Assembly: GCA_934394515.1 (NCBI GenBank)
Contig: CAKRRU010000016.1
Location: 1 to 31,366 of the forward strand
DNA length: 31,366 bases
Reading direction: 5' to 3'
Origin: an uncultured Acetatifactor sp.
GTDB taxonomy: Bacteria > Bacillota > Clostridia > Lachnospirales > Lachnospiraceae
Part shown: in pieces, positions 16,759 through 24,498 of the stretch
Layout of the letters: the number at the start of each line of letters is the position of its first letter
Numbering within the stretch: position 1 is the first letter of the stretch
Translations under genes and position numbers: made by a program
Notes under the pieces: generated by a model
What the model was told of the DNA's origin: nothing
The model's input: only the letters and a program-made list of their open reading frames with translations
Databases searched by the model: none

Positions 16759-18150
16759 ATGACAGAGCAGGAAATCAAGACAATTCTGAATAGGCAAAGA
16801 GAATATTTCACTACGGGAGCCACGCTGTCAGAGCGCTTCCGCCGGGAACAACTGGGAAAATTGAAGACTTCTCTACAGCGGCATGAGGCAGATCTGGATC
16901 TTGCCCTACAGCAGGATCTGGGGAAAAGCCGGATGGAAAGCTACATGTGCGAGATCGGGCTGACATTGTCTGAACTGACCTGGATACAGAAGCATTTGAT
17001 AGGACTTATGAAGGAAAAACGTGTCCCCACACCACTGTCGCAGTTCGCGGCAAGAAGCTTCCGGTCACCGTCACCCTACGGAACTGTGCTGATCATGAGC
17101 CCATGGAATTATCCGGTGCTGCTGACACTGGATCCCCTGATCGACGCCATTGCCGCAGGCAATACCGCCGTGGTGAAGCCCAGTGCCTATGCATCTGCGA
17201 CGGCAGCAGTGCTTCAGAAAATCATAGAAGAATGCTTTCCGGCGGAATATGTAGCCGTGGTCACCGGCGGTCGGGCAGAGAATCAGGCATTGCTGCAGCA
17301 AAAGTTCGATATGATCTTCTTTACCGGAGGTAAGACCGTAGGACGTGAAGTACTCCGCCATGCCGCAGAATACCTGACCCCTGTGACACTCGAACTGGGC
17401 GGCAAGAGCCCCTGCATCGTAGATGCGACAGCGAATATCCCTCTGGCAGCGAGACGCATCGTCTTCGGAAAATACTTAAATTGCGGCCAGACCTGCGTTG
17501 CACCGGATTATATCCTGTGCGACAGCCGCATTCATAATCAACTGGTGGATGCTATCCGGTCGGAAATCAATAGACAGTTTGGCGAGAATCCCTTACAGAA
17601 TCCCGATTACGGCAAAATCATCAATGAGAAGCATTTTCATAGATTATTGGGACTGATCGATCCGGACAAGACCGTCTGCGGCGGACAATATGACGAGCAG
17701 ACACTGCGCATCGCGCCTGCCGTGATGACAAACGTGACCTGGGAGGATGCCGTCATGGGAGAAGAAATCTTCGGACCGATCCTGCCGGTGCTGACATATG
17801 ACGGTAGGCAGGACTTTATATCCTGGGCAATCCGCTGCGTAGAGGAACATCCGCATCCCTTGGCATTGTACCTTTTCAGCGAAGACAAAAAATCAAAACG
17901 GCGTATTTTGGATCAGTGCCACTTCGGAGGCGGCTGCATCAACGACACCATCATCCACCTTGCCACCAGTGCCATGCCCTTCGGCGGCGTGGGAGAGAGC
18001 GGCATGGGAGGATATCACGGCAAGACCGGCTTCGAGACCTTCAGCCATTACCGCAGTATCGTCGATAAGAAAACATGGATGGATCTGCCCATACGATACC
18101 AGAAATATAATGAGAGAAAAGAGAAACTGCTGCGGATGTTTTTGAAATAA
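16759..18150 (+). CDS. Aldehyde dehydrogenase, class 3-like
   Basis: Oxidises aldehydes to acids with NAD(P)+. The 463-aa product has the Rossmann region SPWNYP (114-119) and NTAVVKPS (135-142), the FFTGG turn (187-191), the catalytic base E212 in LELGGKSP and the nucleophile C246 in NCGQTCVAPD. Length and the C-terminal YHGKTGFETFSHYRS block fit the class 3/fatty-aldehyde type (YwdH-like) rather than longer betaine-aldehyde enzymes. ATG 16759 has GGAG 5 bp upstream; the GTG at 16738 falls in the inverted repeat and has no good site. A membrane-protein gene follows 104 bp later, probably with its own promoter. Confidence 0.93.
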   Translation: MTEQEIKTILNRQREYFTTGATLSERFRREQLGKLKTSLQRHEADLDLALQQDLGKSRMESYMCEIGLTLSELTWIQKHLIGLMKEKRVPTPLSQFAARSFRSPSPYGTVLIMSPWNYPVLLTLDPLIDAIAAGNTAVVKPSAYASATAAVLQKIIEECFPAEYVAVVTGGRAENQALLQQKFDMIFFTGGKTVGREVLRHAAEYLTPVTLELGGKSPCIVDATANIPLAARRIVFGKYLNCGQTCVAPDYILCDSRIHNQLVDAIRSEINRQFGENPLQNPDYGKIINEKHFHRLLGLIDPDKTVCGGQYDEQTLRIAPAVMTNVTWEDAVMGEEIFGPILPVLTYDGRQDFISWAIRCVEEHPHPLALYLFSEDKKSKRRILDQCHFGGGCINDTIIHLATSAMPFGGVGESGMGGYHGKTGFETFSHYRSIVDKKTWMDLPIRYQKYNERKEKLLRMFLK

Positions 18151-18173
18151 TGGTTCTAAAAGTGTAATATAGT
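18142..18173 (+). promoter_or_regulatory. Possible promoter for the membrane-protein operon
   Basis: TTGAAA (18142-18147), 17 bp, TAATAT (18165-18170), overlapping the end of the aldehyde dehydrogenase gene. TATAGT (18168-18173) is an alternative -10 but too far from the -35. No terminator is seen between the two genes, so read-through is possible. Confidence 0.3.
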
Positions 18174-18254
18174 ATAAAAATAAGAATCAGAAACAGAAAC
18201 GGATATAAATCAGTTTTGCATAGTAACAGCAAATAAGAGAAAGAGGACAGGAAG

Positions 18255-19214
18255 ATGAACATAAATATTAACAAAACAAAAGCTATCACAGCAATCATTT
18301 TATTACTGATTGCCGTATTATCGGTAACGGTAGTCGGAAAATACGCCGCTGCTCCGGAAAATCATCAGAAGACCATAGCCTCCCTGGATGAGAAAAAGCA
18401 GACCGTCATGGAACTCACCGCAGCTTCCACAGTAACTTCAGCGCTGATCACATTGCTCCCGGGGGACACCGCAACACCCATCGCGGAGAAAATGGCAGAC
18501 GTCAGCGGTTATCTGCTGATCGTCCTGTGTGCGATCTATCTGGAAAAATACCTTGTGACCATCACGGGCTATGTGGCATTTACATATCTGATACCGATTG
18601 CCTGCGGCCTATGGATACTGAATCTGATTTTTGAAAATGCGACCGTGCGGAAACTGGCTGAGAAGCTGGCAGTATTCGGCATCGCAATCTTCCTCGTTGT
18701 GCCTGCCAGCGTCAAAATCTCCGATCTCATCGGAGACACCTATCAGGCGCAGATACAGGAGACCATCGACGAAGCAAAAAATACGCAGAATGTATTAGAG
18801 AATACCGGCGCAGAAAGCAGTACGACCGGAACGGAGACAGACGGCAATACTGAGACAGAAAAATCTACAGAAAACACTGCAAAAACCGATACCGAAAGCG
18901 CAACACAGGACAGTACCGACGGTATCTTCGGCTACGGCAGCAACATCTTAGATATGGCTAAAGACGCCCTCTCCAACGCCAAAGAAACTGTAACGAACGC
19001 TGTGGAAAATGTAGCGATTTCCTCCGAAGAACTGGTAGAAAAAGTGGAGAATTCACTGAATCACTTTATCGAAGCGGTTGCCGTGATGATCATTACCTCC
19101 TGCGTGATTCCGATGCTGGTACTGCTGTTGTTCTTCTGGATGGTGAAGATTGTGCTGGATGTAGACTTGAGCGGCGTGAAGATCAAAGGTATGCTGCAAG
19201 AGAAGAAAGAATAG
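18255..19214 (+). CDS. Unknown membrane protein with T/E-rich loop
   Basis: I do not recognise this 319-aa protein. It has an N-terminal hydrophobic helix (about 9-28), hydrophobic segments at about 84-99, 103-125 and 138-153, a low-complexity Thr/Glu/Ser/Asn-rich stretch (about 184-222), an amphipathic Ala-rich helix (about 230-268, DMAKDALSNAKETVTNAVEN) and a C-terminal membrane helix (about 271-301) ending in a basic tail. The acidic loop between membrane parts could be an extracytoplasmic linker. AGGAAG precedes ATG 18255. Its stop is 22 bp before the permease gene, which suggests a shared transcript and perhaps a role in envelope or transport, but nothing proves it. Confidence 0.8.
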   Translation: MNININKTKAITAIILLLIAVLSVTVVGKYAAAPENHQKTIASLDEKKQTVMELTAASTVTSALITLLPGDTATPIAEKMADVSGYLLIVLCAIYLEKYLVTITGYVAFTYLIPIACGLWILNLIFENATVRKLAEKLAVFGIAIFLVVPASVKISDLIGDTYQAQIQETIDEAKNTQNVLENTGAESSTTGTETDGNTETEKSTENTAKTDTESATQDSTDGIFGYGSNILDMAKDALSNAKETVTNAVENVAISSEELVEKVENSLNHFIEAVAVMIITSCVIPMLVLLLFFWMVKIVLDVDLSGVKIKGMLQEKKE

Positions 19215-19236
19215 TTGCCACAAAGGAGGTTTTCAT

Positions 19237-20406
19237 ATGCCCACAACCACACATCCCATCCAATCCGAAGCCCATTTGACCACTTTTGAAGCCATCAGCA
19301 TGATCGTCGGCAACAGTATCGGCACAGGCATCATCGCCGTACCGTATCTTGCGACGAAGAACAGTATGCTCGATGTCGTGTGGATGGTGCTGGTAGCTTA
19401 TTGCGTGAACGTAATCCTGCATCTGATCATTGCCGAATTGTCTTACAATAACGGTGGTGTCCAGTTGGTCAAAAGCTTCGAAGGCGAGTTGTTTCATGGA
19501 AAAATGAAGCAGATTTTCAGCTGGTGTGTGTTTGTAGTATATGGCCTGGCAATCATGATCGGTGTCAGCGGCAACATCAACGGCGGTGCGCAGATTTTCG
19601 TGAACTGGTTCGGGATGCCCTTTGTCCTTGCGCAGATCCTATATTATACAATCGCCGGCGTGGTTGTATTTATCGGTATGAAGGCGGTAGGCATTGCACA
19701 AAAATATGCTGTCATTATCTTAATGGGAATCGTAGCGGTGATGACAGTCGGTACATTTATGCATCCGCTGAATTCCCTGCAGAGAGCAGATTTCCACTGG
19801 AACAATTTGCTGGCATTATACAGCATGGTGGTGTTCGCTACCTCTGCGAATCAGGCGGTGATTCAGGTAGTGAAGGGACTGGACGGCAATGTGAAAAAGA
19901 TTCGCAGCTCTATCTTTATCGGCTTCGGACTTTCCTCGGTATTTGTCCTGATCGTGACGGGCACAGTATTGTTGGGCACGAAAGGCGCTTTGGAAAAAGA
20001 GCTTGCGTATATGCAGCTGGGAGAAAGTATCGGTGCCTGGGCAATGGTCCTGGCAGGTGTATTTTCCTTGTTTGCGCTGTTGACTACATTCTGGTCCAAC
20101 ACGCTGGCGCTGCGTGACGTCGTCCATGAACAGATCGGCATCGGCAACCGGATCAGCTGGCTGATCGCGACGGTTCCCTGCATCCTTTTTGCGATTTTCG
20201 GCGTGAACAGTTTTATCGTGTTGACCCGTATCATGAGTGGCGTCGTGGTGCTGGTGAGCATTATGCTGGTATTGACGTACGGCAAGTCGAGAAAAAAGGC
20301 CGGCAGCAGTCCTATCTGCGGCGTGATCGGCACGGTGCCTTTTCAGGTGTTGATGGTGATTTCCACGATTCTCTCGGCTGTGGGAGCATTGATTCCGCTG
20401 AGTTAA
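19237..20406 (+). CDS. Amino-acid permease (APC superfamily)
   Basis: A 389-aa membrane protein with about eleven helices. The start FEAISMIVGNSIGTGIIAVP is the TM1 pattern of APC-type transporters, where the GxGIxxxP kink binds the amino-acid backbone. Overall length and layout resemble the hydroxy/aromatic amino-acid permease branch; the exact substrate is unknown. AAAGGAGG lies about 8 bp before ATG 19237. It is 22 bp downstream of the unknown membrane protein and 16 bp upstream of a metallophosphoesterase gene, so the three probably form an operon. Confidence 0.87.
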   Translation: MPTTTHPIQSEAHLTTFEAISMIVGNSIGTGIIAVPYLATKNSMLDVVWMVLVAYCVNVILHLIIAELSYNNGGVQLVKSFEGELFHGKMKQIFSWCVFVVYGLAIMIGVSGNINGGAQIFVNWFGMPFVLAQILYYTIAGVVVFIGMKAVGIAQKYAVIILMGIVAVMTVGTFMHPLNSLQRADFHWNNLLALYSMVVFATSANQAVIQVVKGLDGNVKKIRSSIFIGFGLSSVFVLIVTGTVLLGTKGALEKELAYMQLGESIGAWAMVLAGVFSLFALLTTFWSNTLALRDVVHEQIGIGNRISWLIATVPCILFAIFGVNSFIVLTRIMSGVVVLVSIMLVLTYGKSRKKAGSSPICGVIGTVPFQVLMVISTILSAVGALIPLS

Positions 20407-20422
20407 AAAGCGAGGTTTCCTT

Positions 20423-21442
20423 ATGTATACTTCTCCCAACTTCTTCATCCTCGATGAAGAGACATTTTCTCTTCGTATCCCGGATGACAGAGATTACAAA
20501 ATTTTACAACTGACGGATCTGCACCTCGGTTTCGGCCTCTTTTCCGGGAAAAAGGACAGGCTGGCGTTATCTGCGGTCACGGATTTGATCCACCGGACGC
20601 ACCCTGATCTGATCGTCCTGACCGGAGACTCGGTGTTCCCGTTTTTCCCGAAAAGCGGTACGATGAATAACCGGAAGCAGGCACAGAAGCTGCTGGCATT
20701 TCTGGATGATTTTCAGATTCCGTATACGTTTGTGTTTGGCAACCATGATTGCGAGATGGGTTCTGCCTGCAACAAGGAGCAGCTCGCCGATATTTTTGCT
20801 ACAGGAAAATATGCTGTTTTCACCAAAGGAAGATATGAACACAGTGTGAAAAATCCAATAGCCGGTGTGGGCAACTTTGTGCTGAACCTGGTAGACAGTG
20901 AAGATCACCTGCTCTTACCGCTGATCATGCTGGACTCCAACATGTACGGTGATGGCTGGTTTTTCAGCGGATTTGACTGTATCCATGAGGATCAGACCGA
21001 CTGGTGCATGGAGAAATTGAACGCCGGAAAAGTTCCCGCCATGGCCTTTTTCCATATTCCGCCGGCAGAGTTCAAGGAAGCTTATGAGAAGATGAAATTG
21101 GGTGACCATAGTGTCATTTACGAGCACGGCAGTATCGGGGAAAAAGACGAATATTTCGGAATCTCGAACCGTGAGCCTCATTTTTTCCAGAAAGCAGTGG
21201 ATAACGGTCTGTTGAAATGGATCTTCTGTGGACATGATCATTTGAATACGTTGTCTCTGACTTATCAGGGTATCCGGATGACTTACGGGATGTCTATCGA
21301 TTATCTGGGGTATTCCGGTATCGCGAAACAATACGTGCAGCGCGGAGCGACGTTAATCACCCGGAGACCGGATGGTGAGGTGGCAATCTCCATGGTGCCG
21401 CTGACGAAGGTGGTCTCCACAAGAGTGAGTGGAGAGAAGTGA
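20423..21442 (+). CDS. Calcineurin-like metallophosphoesterase
   Basis: A 339-aa phosphoesterase with the full set of metal-binding motifs: TDLHLG (D32, H34), LTGDS (D69), FGNHDC (N107, H108, D109), FFHIP (H211) and CGHDHLN (H271, H273). There is no signal peptide, so it acts in the cytoplasm. Members hydrolyse phosphomono- or diesters; the substrate cannot be told. GAGG precedes ATG 20423 at workable distance and the permease gene ends 16 bp upstream, indicating co-transcription. The end converges on the dihydrouridine synthase gene with an 84-bp gap holding only a weak hairpin (ATCGG/CCGAT, 21509-21527). Confidence 0.92.
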   Translation: MYTSPNFFILDEETFSLRIPDDRDYKILQLTDLHLGFGLFSGKKDRLALSAVTDLIHRTHPDLIVLTGDSVFPFFPKSGTMNNRKQAQKLLAFLDDFQIPYTFVFGNHDCEMGSACNKEQLADIFATGKYAVFTKGRYEHSVKNPIAGVGNFVLNLVDSEDHLLLPLIMLDSNMYGDGWFFSGFDCIHEDQTDWCMEKLNAGKVPAMAFFHIPPAEFKEAYEKMKLGDHSVIYEHGSIGEKDEYFGISNREPHFFQKAVDNGLLKWIFCGHDHLNTLSLTYQGIRMTYGMSIDYLGYSGIAKQYVQRGATLITRRPDGEVAISMVPLTKVVSTRVSGEK

Positions 21443-21526
21443 CAGAAAAACGGAATTCCGGAGCCTAGGGTCGTCATGGAAGAAGCCAATGAAGGAGAAC
21501 AGTTCGATATCGGGGAATAATGCCGA

Positions 21527-22471
21527 TTATTTTAGGATACATTCCTTATACAAGGCATTGACAGCAAGCTTATATTCGCCGATATCTTTTGCCTTGCGGA
21601 TTCTTTTTACATATTTTTCCGGTGTTTCGAAACTGTCACTTAGGAAGGTCCAGAGATCCTTCATCTTATACAGGGTGTTCGTATCACCGGACATGATTTC
21701 TTGATAACCGCACAGGAGAAGGTTGTGGAATTCCTTCAATACAGCCAGGCGTTCCGCAGTTCCCACGGCAGACTGCTCGGAAGACTTTAACTGCTGCAAC
21801 AATCCCGGATTTTGCAGAATGCCCCGACCGATCATGACCGTATCGATCATGGGCAGTTTGTCCAGAATCCGGGTCAGTGTTTCCGGGGAAGTAATGTCAC
21901 CGTTATAGCATAGTGGACATTCCAGGAGATCGACGGCTGCGGCAAAAGCATCCAGATGTGGTGTCCCTTTGTAACCTTCGGACTGAAGCCTTGGGTGGAT
22001 GATCAGTTCCTTCATAGGGAATTTCCGATAGATCTGAAGCAAAGTTGACCATTCATTCAGATCATTCATACCAATGCGTGTTTTGACGGAGATTGCCAAC
22101 GGACATTTTTCAAAGATTTCATCCAGAAAAGCCTCTAGTTCCCTGGGGGTTCCTAAGAATCCTGCGCCCCGATTCCTGGCTACTACGGTGCCGGAAGGGC
22201 ATCCCAGGTTCAGATTGACTTCCTGATAGCCGTATCCGGCCAGCTGGTCTGCCAGAGACAGGAAATCTTCTGCCTTATTTGTAAGAATCTGTGGCACGGT
22301 ATACATACCTGCATTATGTTCCGGCAGCACATCGCCACGCTCGCGGCTGTTCATGCGCCGGTTGGAGATAAACGGGGTAAAATATTTGTCCATGCCGCCG
22401 TAACAGCGGTTCCAACAGGTTCGAAAATGATAAGTGGTAAGCCCCTCCATGGGGGCAAGGTAATATTTCAT
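21527..22471 (-). CDS. dus: tRNA-dihydrouridine synthase
   Basis: FMN enzyme that reduces uridine to dihydrouridine in the D-loop of tRNA. The 314-aa protein starts with the Dus signature MKYYLAPMEGLTTYHFR, has the catalytic Cys91 in NLNLGCPSGTVVARNRGAG, the KTRIG strand (about 138-142), the HPR active-site loop and the FMN phosphate segment MIGRGILQNP. I place the start at ATG 22471, with GGAG 8 bp before it on the minus strand; the frame extends to 22624 but that part is not Dus-like and contains the probable promoter. Which of the D-loop positions it modifies is not determined by sequence alone. Confidence 0.93.
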   Translation of the reverse strand: MKYYLAPMEGLTTYHFRTCWNRCYGGMDKYFTPFISNRRMNSRERGDVLPEHNAGMYTVPQILTNKAEDFLSLADQLAGYGYQEVNLNLGCPSGTVVARNRGAGFLGTPRELEAFLDEIFEKCPLAISVKTRIGMNDLNEWSTLLQIYRKFPMKELIIHPRLQSEGYKGTPHLDAFAAAVDLLECPLCYNGDITSPETLTRILDKLPMIDTVMIGRGILQNPGLLQQLKSSEQSAVGTAERLAVLKEFHNLLLCGYQEIMSGDTNTLYKMKDLWTFLSDSFETPEKYVKRIRKAKDIGEYKLAVNALYKECILK

Positions 22472-22517
22472 AAAAATAACTCCGGAATTTGAAAAAAGTA
22501 ATTTTGTTGTTCCCATT

Positions 22518-22546
22518 ATTATAATGGATAGAAAGAAAATTGCAAA
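22518..22546 (-). promoter_or_regulatory. Candidate dus promoter
   Basis: On the minus strand TTTGCA (22546-22541), 17 bp, TATAAT (22523-22518); transcription would begin near 22511, 40 nt before the dus start. Confidence 0.4.
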
Positions 22547-22564
22547 GGAGAAAACTGCAAGAGC

Positions 22565-22657
22565 GTGGTACATGCTGCAAATACGGAATCGTGGGACAAA
22601 ATATTGTATGAACTGAGCGGGCAAATGAAAAATGCATACGCCAGATCGGACGCATAA
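22565..22657 (+). CDS. Possible 30-aa small protein
   Basis: From GTG 22565 the frame gives a helical, amphipathic peptide (TESWDKILYELSGQMKNAYA near its middle) to TAA 22655. AAAGGAG lies at 22544-22550, 14 nt upstream, which is too far for a normal start. The sequence reads more like protein than noise, but support is thin; it could be the tail of a lost gene or chance. Confidence 0.2.
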   Translation: MVHAANTESWDKILYELSGQMKNAYARSDA

Positions 22658-22667
22658 AATGAGGAGT

Positions 22668-22693
22668 GCCCAGACACCTTTCGGCGCCTGGGC
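22668..22693 (-). ncRNA. GAAA-capped hairpin on the minus strand
   Basis: Read on the minus strand, GCCCAGGCGCC (22693-22683), GAAA loop, GGTGTCTGGGC (22678-22668) pairs over 11 bp with two G-U pairs. On the plus strand the same positions give two A-C mismatches, so the structure favours minus-strand RNA. No U-run follows, arguing against a simple terminator. It lies about 60 nt downstream of the possible minus-strand start set by the repeat array. Confidence 0.4.
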
Positions 22694-22760
22694 TATTATG
22701 AAAAAATTTATCTTATATGCTTTTGTTTGGAAACTTTATCATTTCCTTGACTGTGATTAA

Positions 22761-22814
22761 AGTATACCAATGAATTATGAATAAATTATGAACATCGTGT
22801 GAAAACTTAGTGAA
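22761..22814 (-). promoter_or_regulatory. Four 11-bp-spaced half-sites with -10 element
   Basis: TGAA occurs at 22778, 22789, 22800 and 22811, exactly 11 bp apart. On the minus strand these are TTCA(C/T) direct repeats, and TATACT (22766-22761) follows the last one at about the distance seen in PhoB/PhoP-type promoters that lack a good -35. OmpR-family response regulators bind such helical-phase direct repeats. The geometry is seen; the regulator is inferred. Confidence 0.5.
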
Positions 22815-22906
22815 TATTACGAAAAACGAAAAACTTAAAAAAAGAAATTGTACAAATTGCACAAAAAGAAAGAACGCCTAAAAATGCAGGATTCATGGGG
22901 TTTTAG

Positions 22907-22935
22907 TTGTATCTGTGAGATAAACATGATAAAAT
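22907..22935 (+). promoter_or_regulatory. Plus-strand promoter ahead of coiled-coil gene
   Basis: TTGTAT (22907-22912), 17 bp, TAAAAT (22930-22935). A leader of about 190 nt without obvious strong hairpins leads to the coiled-coil gene. Confidence 0.4.
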
Positions 22936-23134
22936 AAAAACGATATATACAGAGAAAATGCCCCATCAAAGAAAAAAATTGTATATATTTTGCAGCGATT
23001 CAAAGTTCGGTAAATATCATTAAATATTTGTTGGGTGCAGGATTTATAAGAAAGTTTGATGATGCTCATAAGACTGAGGAAACTTTGAATGGAAACGGTT
23101 CACATGAGGGACAAACATGTTTGGAGGAAAATGG

Positions 23135-23737
23135 ATGGATACTTTTATGGATAAACTTGCACAAAAGCTCAATGCGCAGGAAATGATCAAAGCAAATTCC
23201 GCAGCGGATGCGGAAGAGATGGATCAGCTGAAGAGCCAGTTGCGGGAATACGATGAATGTCTGGCGCAGATGCAGCAGGTCAATAAGGAACTGAAGGCAA
23301 TCAATCAGGAGATGGAGCGCCTGATGGCTGAGATCATTGCTCCGGAAGTGACGAAGCTGTCCGAGGAAGGTGCAGCTGCCATGAACAGACTGCAGGAGGA
23401 AAATTCCGCTAAGTTACAGGAGCTTGCGCAGGAGTATACAGCAAAGATTGAGGAGATTCAGCAGAGCACTGCGGCACTGGAGGAACTCAAAAGTCTTTTT
23501 GAGGAAAAACTGAGCAGCAGTGAAGAGGGTGTTCATAAGGAATGCGTCAAGGTATACCGCAATGTGCAGGCTGCCGTAGTTGAGGAAAACGAGAAACAGA
23601 CCGAGGCTATCGTTTCCGGTGTTAAGTCGGGGCTGAACGGAAAGCTGAATGCGGTGATGGGGGTTTCTGTTGCGGCATTGGTAGCGGCGATCGCAGACAT
23701 TGTAATTCATGTTTTGAACATTCTTCATATTTTTTAA
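23135..23737 (+). CDS. Coiled-coil protein with C-terminal membrane anchor
   Basis: Unrecognised. About 200 aa: a helical N-terminal part, continuous coiled coil over roughly residues 30-120 (DQLKSQLREYDECLAQMQQV, then KELKAINQEMERLMAEI), a second helical part with VYRNVQAAVVEENEKQ, and one hydrophobic helix at the very end (VSVAALVAAIADIVIHVLNI) suited to tail anchoring with the coil in the cytoplasm. Two starts are possible: ATG 23117 after GAGGG, or ATG 23135 with GGAGG 7 bp upstream. I prefer the second. The topology suggests a structural or scaffold role at the membrane. It is monocistronic or paired loosely with the flavin reductase gene 67 bp downstream. Confidence 0.75.
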   Translation: MDTFMDKLAQKLNAQEMIKANSAADAEEMDQLKSQLREYDECLAQMQQVNKELKAINQEMERLMAEIIAPEVTKLSEEGAAAMNRLQEENSAKLQELAQEYTAKIEEIQQSTAALEELKSLFEEKLSSSEEGVHKECVKVYRNVQAAVVEENEKQTEAIVSGVKSGLNGKLNAVMGVSVAALVAAIADIVIHVLNILHIF

Positions 23738-23804
23738 ACACCGGTATTTGGCACGGATAGTTGAAGATGTTATAGGATGATAGAAATGAGGTTATAGAGT
23801 ATTT

Positions 23805-24368
23805 ATGGGAAAAGAACTTTGGAAGCCGGGGAATATGTTGTATCCCCTGCCGGTTGTCATGGTAAGTCTGGCAGATCGGGACGGACGCCCCAACATTCTT
23901 ACTGTGGCATGGGTAGGCACAGTATGTACGAATCCGCCGATGGTATCGATCTCTGTCCGGCCGGAGAGATATTCCTATCCGATCTTAAAAGGGACGGGAG
24001 AGTTCGTCATTAACCTGACGACAAAAGAGCTGACTTTTGCGACGGACTATTGCGGCGTAAAAAGCGGACGTGATGTGGATAAATTCAAAGAAATGGGCTT
24101 GACGGCTATTCCGGCATCACAGGTGAAAGCGCCTATGATCGGGGAGAGCCCCGTCAATATCGAATGCAAGGTAAAACAGGTACTTCCTCTGGGATCCCAC
24201 GATATGTTTCTGGCAGATGTGGTTGCTGTCCATGCGGATGAAAGATACATGGATGAGAATCACAAGTTCCACTTAGAACAGGCAGACCCCATCATTTACT
24301 CCCACGGTTCCTATTTTGGATGCGGTGAACTGCTGGGAACTTTCGGATACAGCGTACGCAAAAAATAG
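23805..24368 (+). CDS. Flavin reductase-like FMN-binding protein
   Basis: A 187-aa protein of the split-barrel flavin reductase family: YPLPVVMVSLADRDGRPNIL and TVAWVGTVCTNPPMVSIS (about 13-52) give the FMN-binding barrel, GEFVINL (about 65-71) the next strand, and the C-terminal SHGSYFGCGELLGTFGYS block is typical of the branch with small soluble members. It probably binds FMN and passes electrons from NAD(P)H or another donor to an unknown acceptor. The Cys residues at CTN, DYCG and GCG could be redox active. It begins 67 bp after the coiled-coil gene, and a promoter-like sequence starts right after its stop. Confidence 0.88.
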   Translation: MGKELWKPGNMLYPLPVVMVSLADRDGRPNILTVAWVGTVCTNPPMVSISVRPERYSYPILKGTGEFVINLTTKELTFATDYCGVKSGRDVDKFKEMGLTAIPASQVKAPMIGESPVNIECKVKQVLPLGSHDMFLADVVAVHADERYMDENHKFHLEQADPIIYSHGSYFGCGELLGTFGYSVRKK

Positions 24369-24369
24369 C

Positions 24370-24398
24370 TTGACGTTTTTGAACGGGTTGGGTATGAT
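24370..24398 (+). promoter_or_regulatory. Promoter upstream of a leader terminator
   Basis: TTGACG (24370-24375), 17 bp, TATGAT (24393-24398), close to consensus and starting 2 bp after the flavin reductase stop. Transcription would start near 24405, only about 30 nt before the hairpin at 24436. Confidence 0.6.
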
Positions 24399-24435
24399 TA
24401 GATATTATAAATAAGAACATTTACTACGAAGAAGT

Positions 24436-24470
24436 AGCATCAGACGAAAGCGTCTGGTGCTTTTTCTTTT
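24436..24470 (+). terminator. Hairpin terminator before the XRE-cupin gene
   Basis: AGCATCAGACG (24436-24446) pairs with CGTCTGGTGCT (24451-24461), 11 bp with one G-U and loop AAAG, followed by TTTTTCTTTT (24461-24470). A small stem CTAC/GTAG precedes it. It ends transcription from upstream or from the promoter at 24370, which would yield a roughly 65-nt RNA. Confidence 0.85.
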
Positions 24471-24498
24471 AATATCTGGGAAAGTCTGGGTGAAGCAT

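Larger units (their letters stand above)
22472..23134. other. 660-bp regulatory gap
   Basis: Holds the dus promoter, a possible 30-codon ORF, a hairpin, an 11-bp repeat array and a plus-strand promoter (all listed separately). No longer ORF with a ribosome binding site is present. The stretch from about 22740 to 23000 is very AT-rich. Confidence 0.6.

Noticed and set aside
19816..20448. Overlapping minus-strand frames of 210 and 156 codons
   Set aside because: They mirror the permease gene and have His/Gln-rich low-quality sequence.
21509..21535. Terminator between the phosphoesterase and dus genes
   Set aside because: Only a 5-bp stem (ATCGG/CCGAT) with a broken T-run; too weak to list as a terminator.
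22658..22760. Short plus-strand ORF beginning M-R-S-A-Q-T-P-F
   Set aside because: Most of it is the hairpin and AT-rich promoter-like sequence, and no real ribosome binding site with proper spacing supports it.
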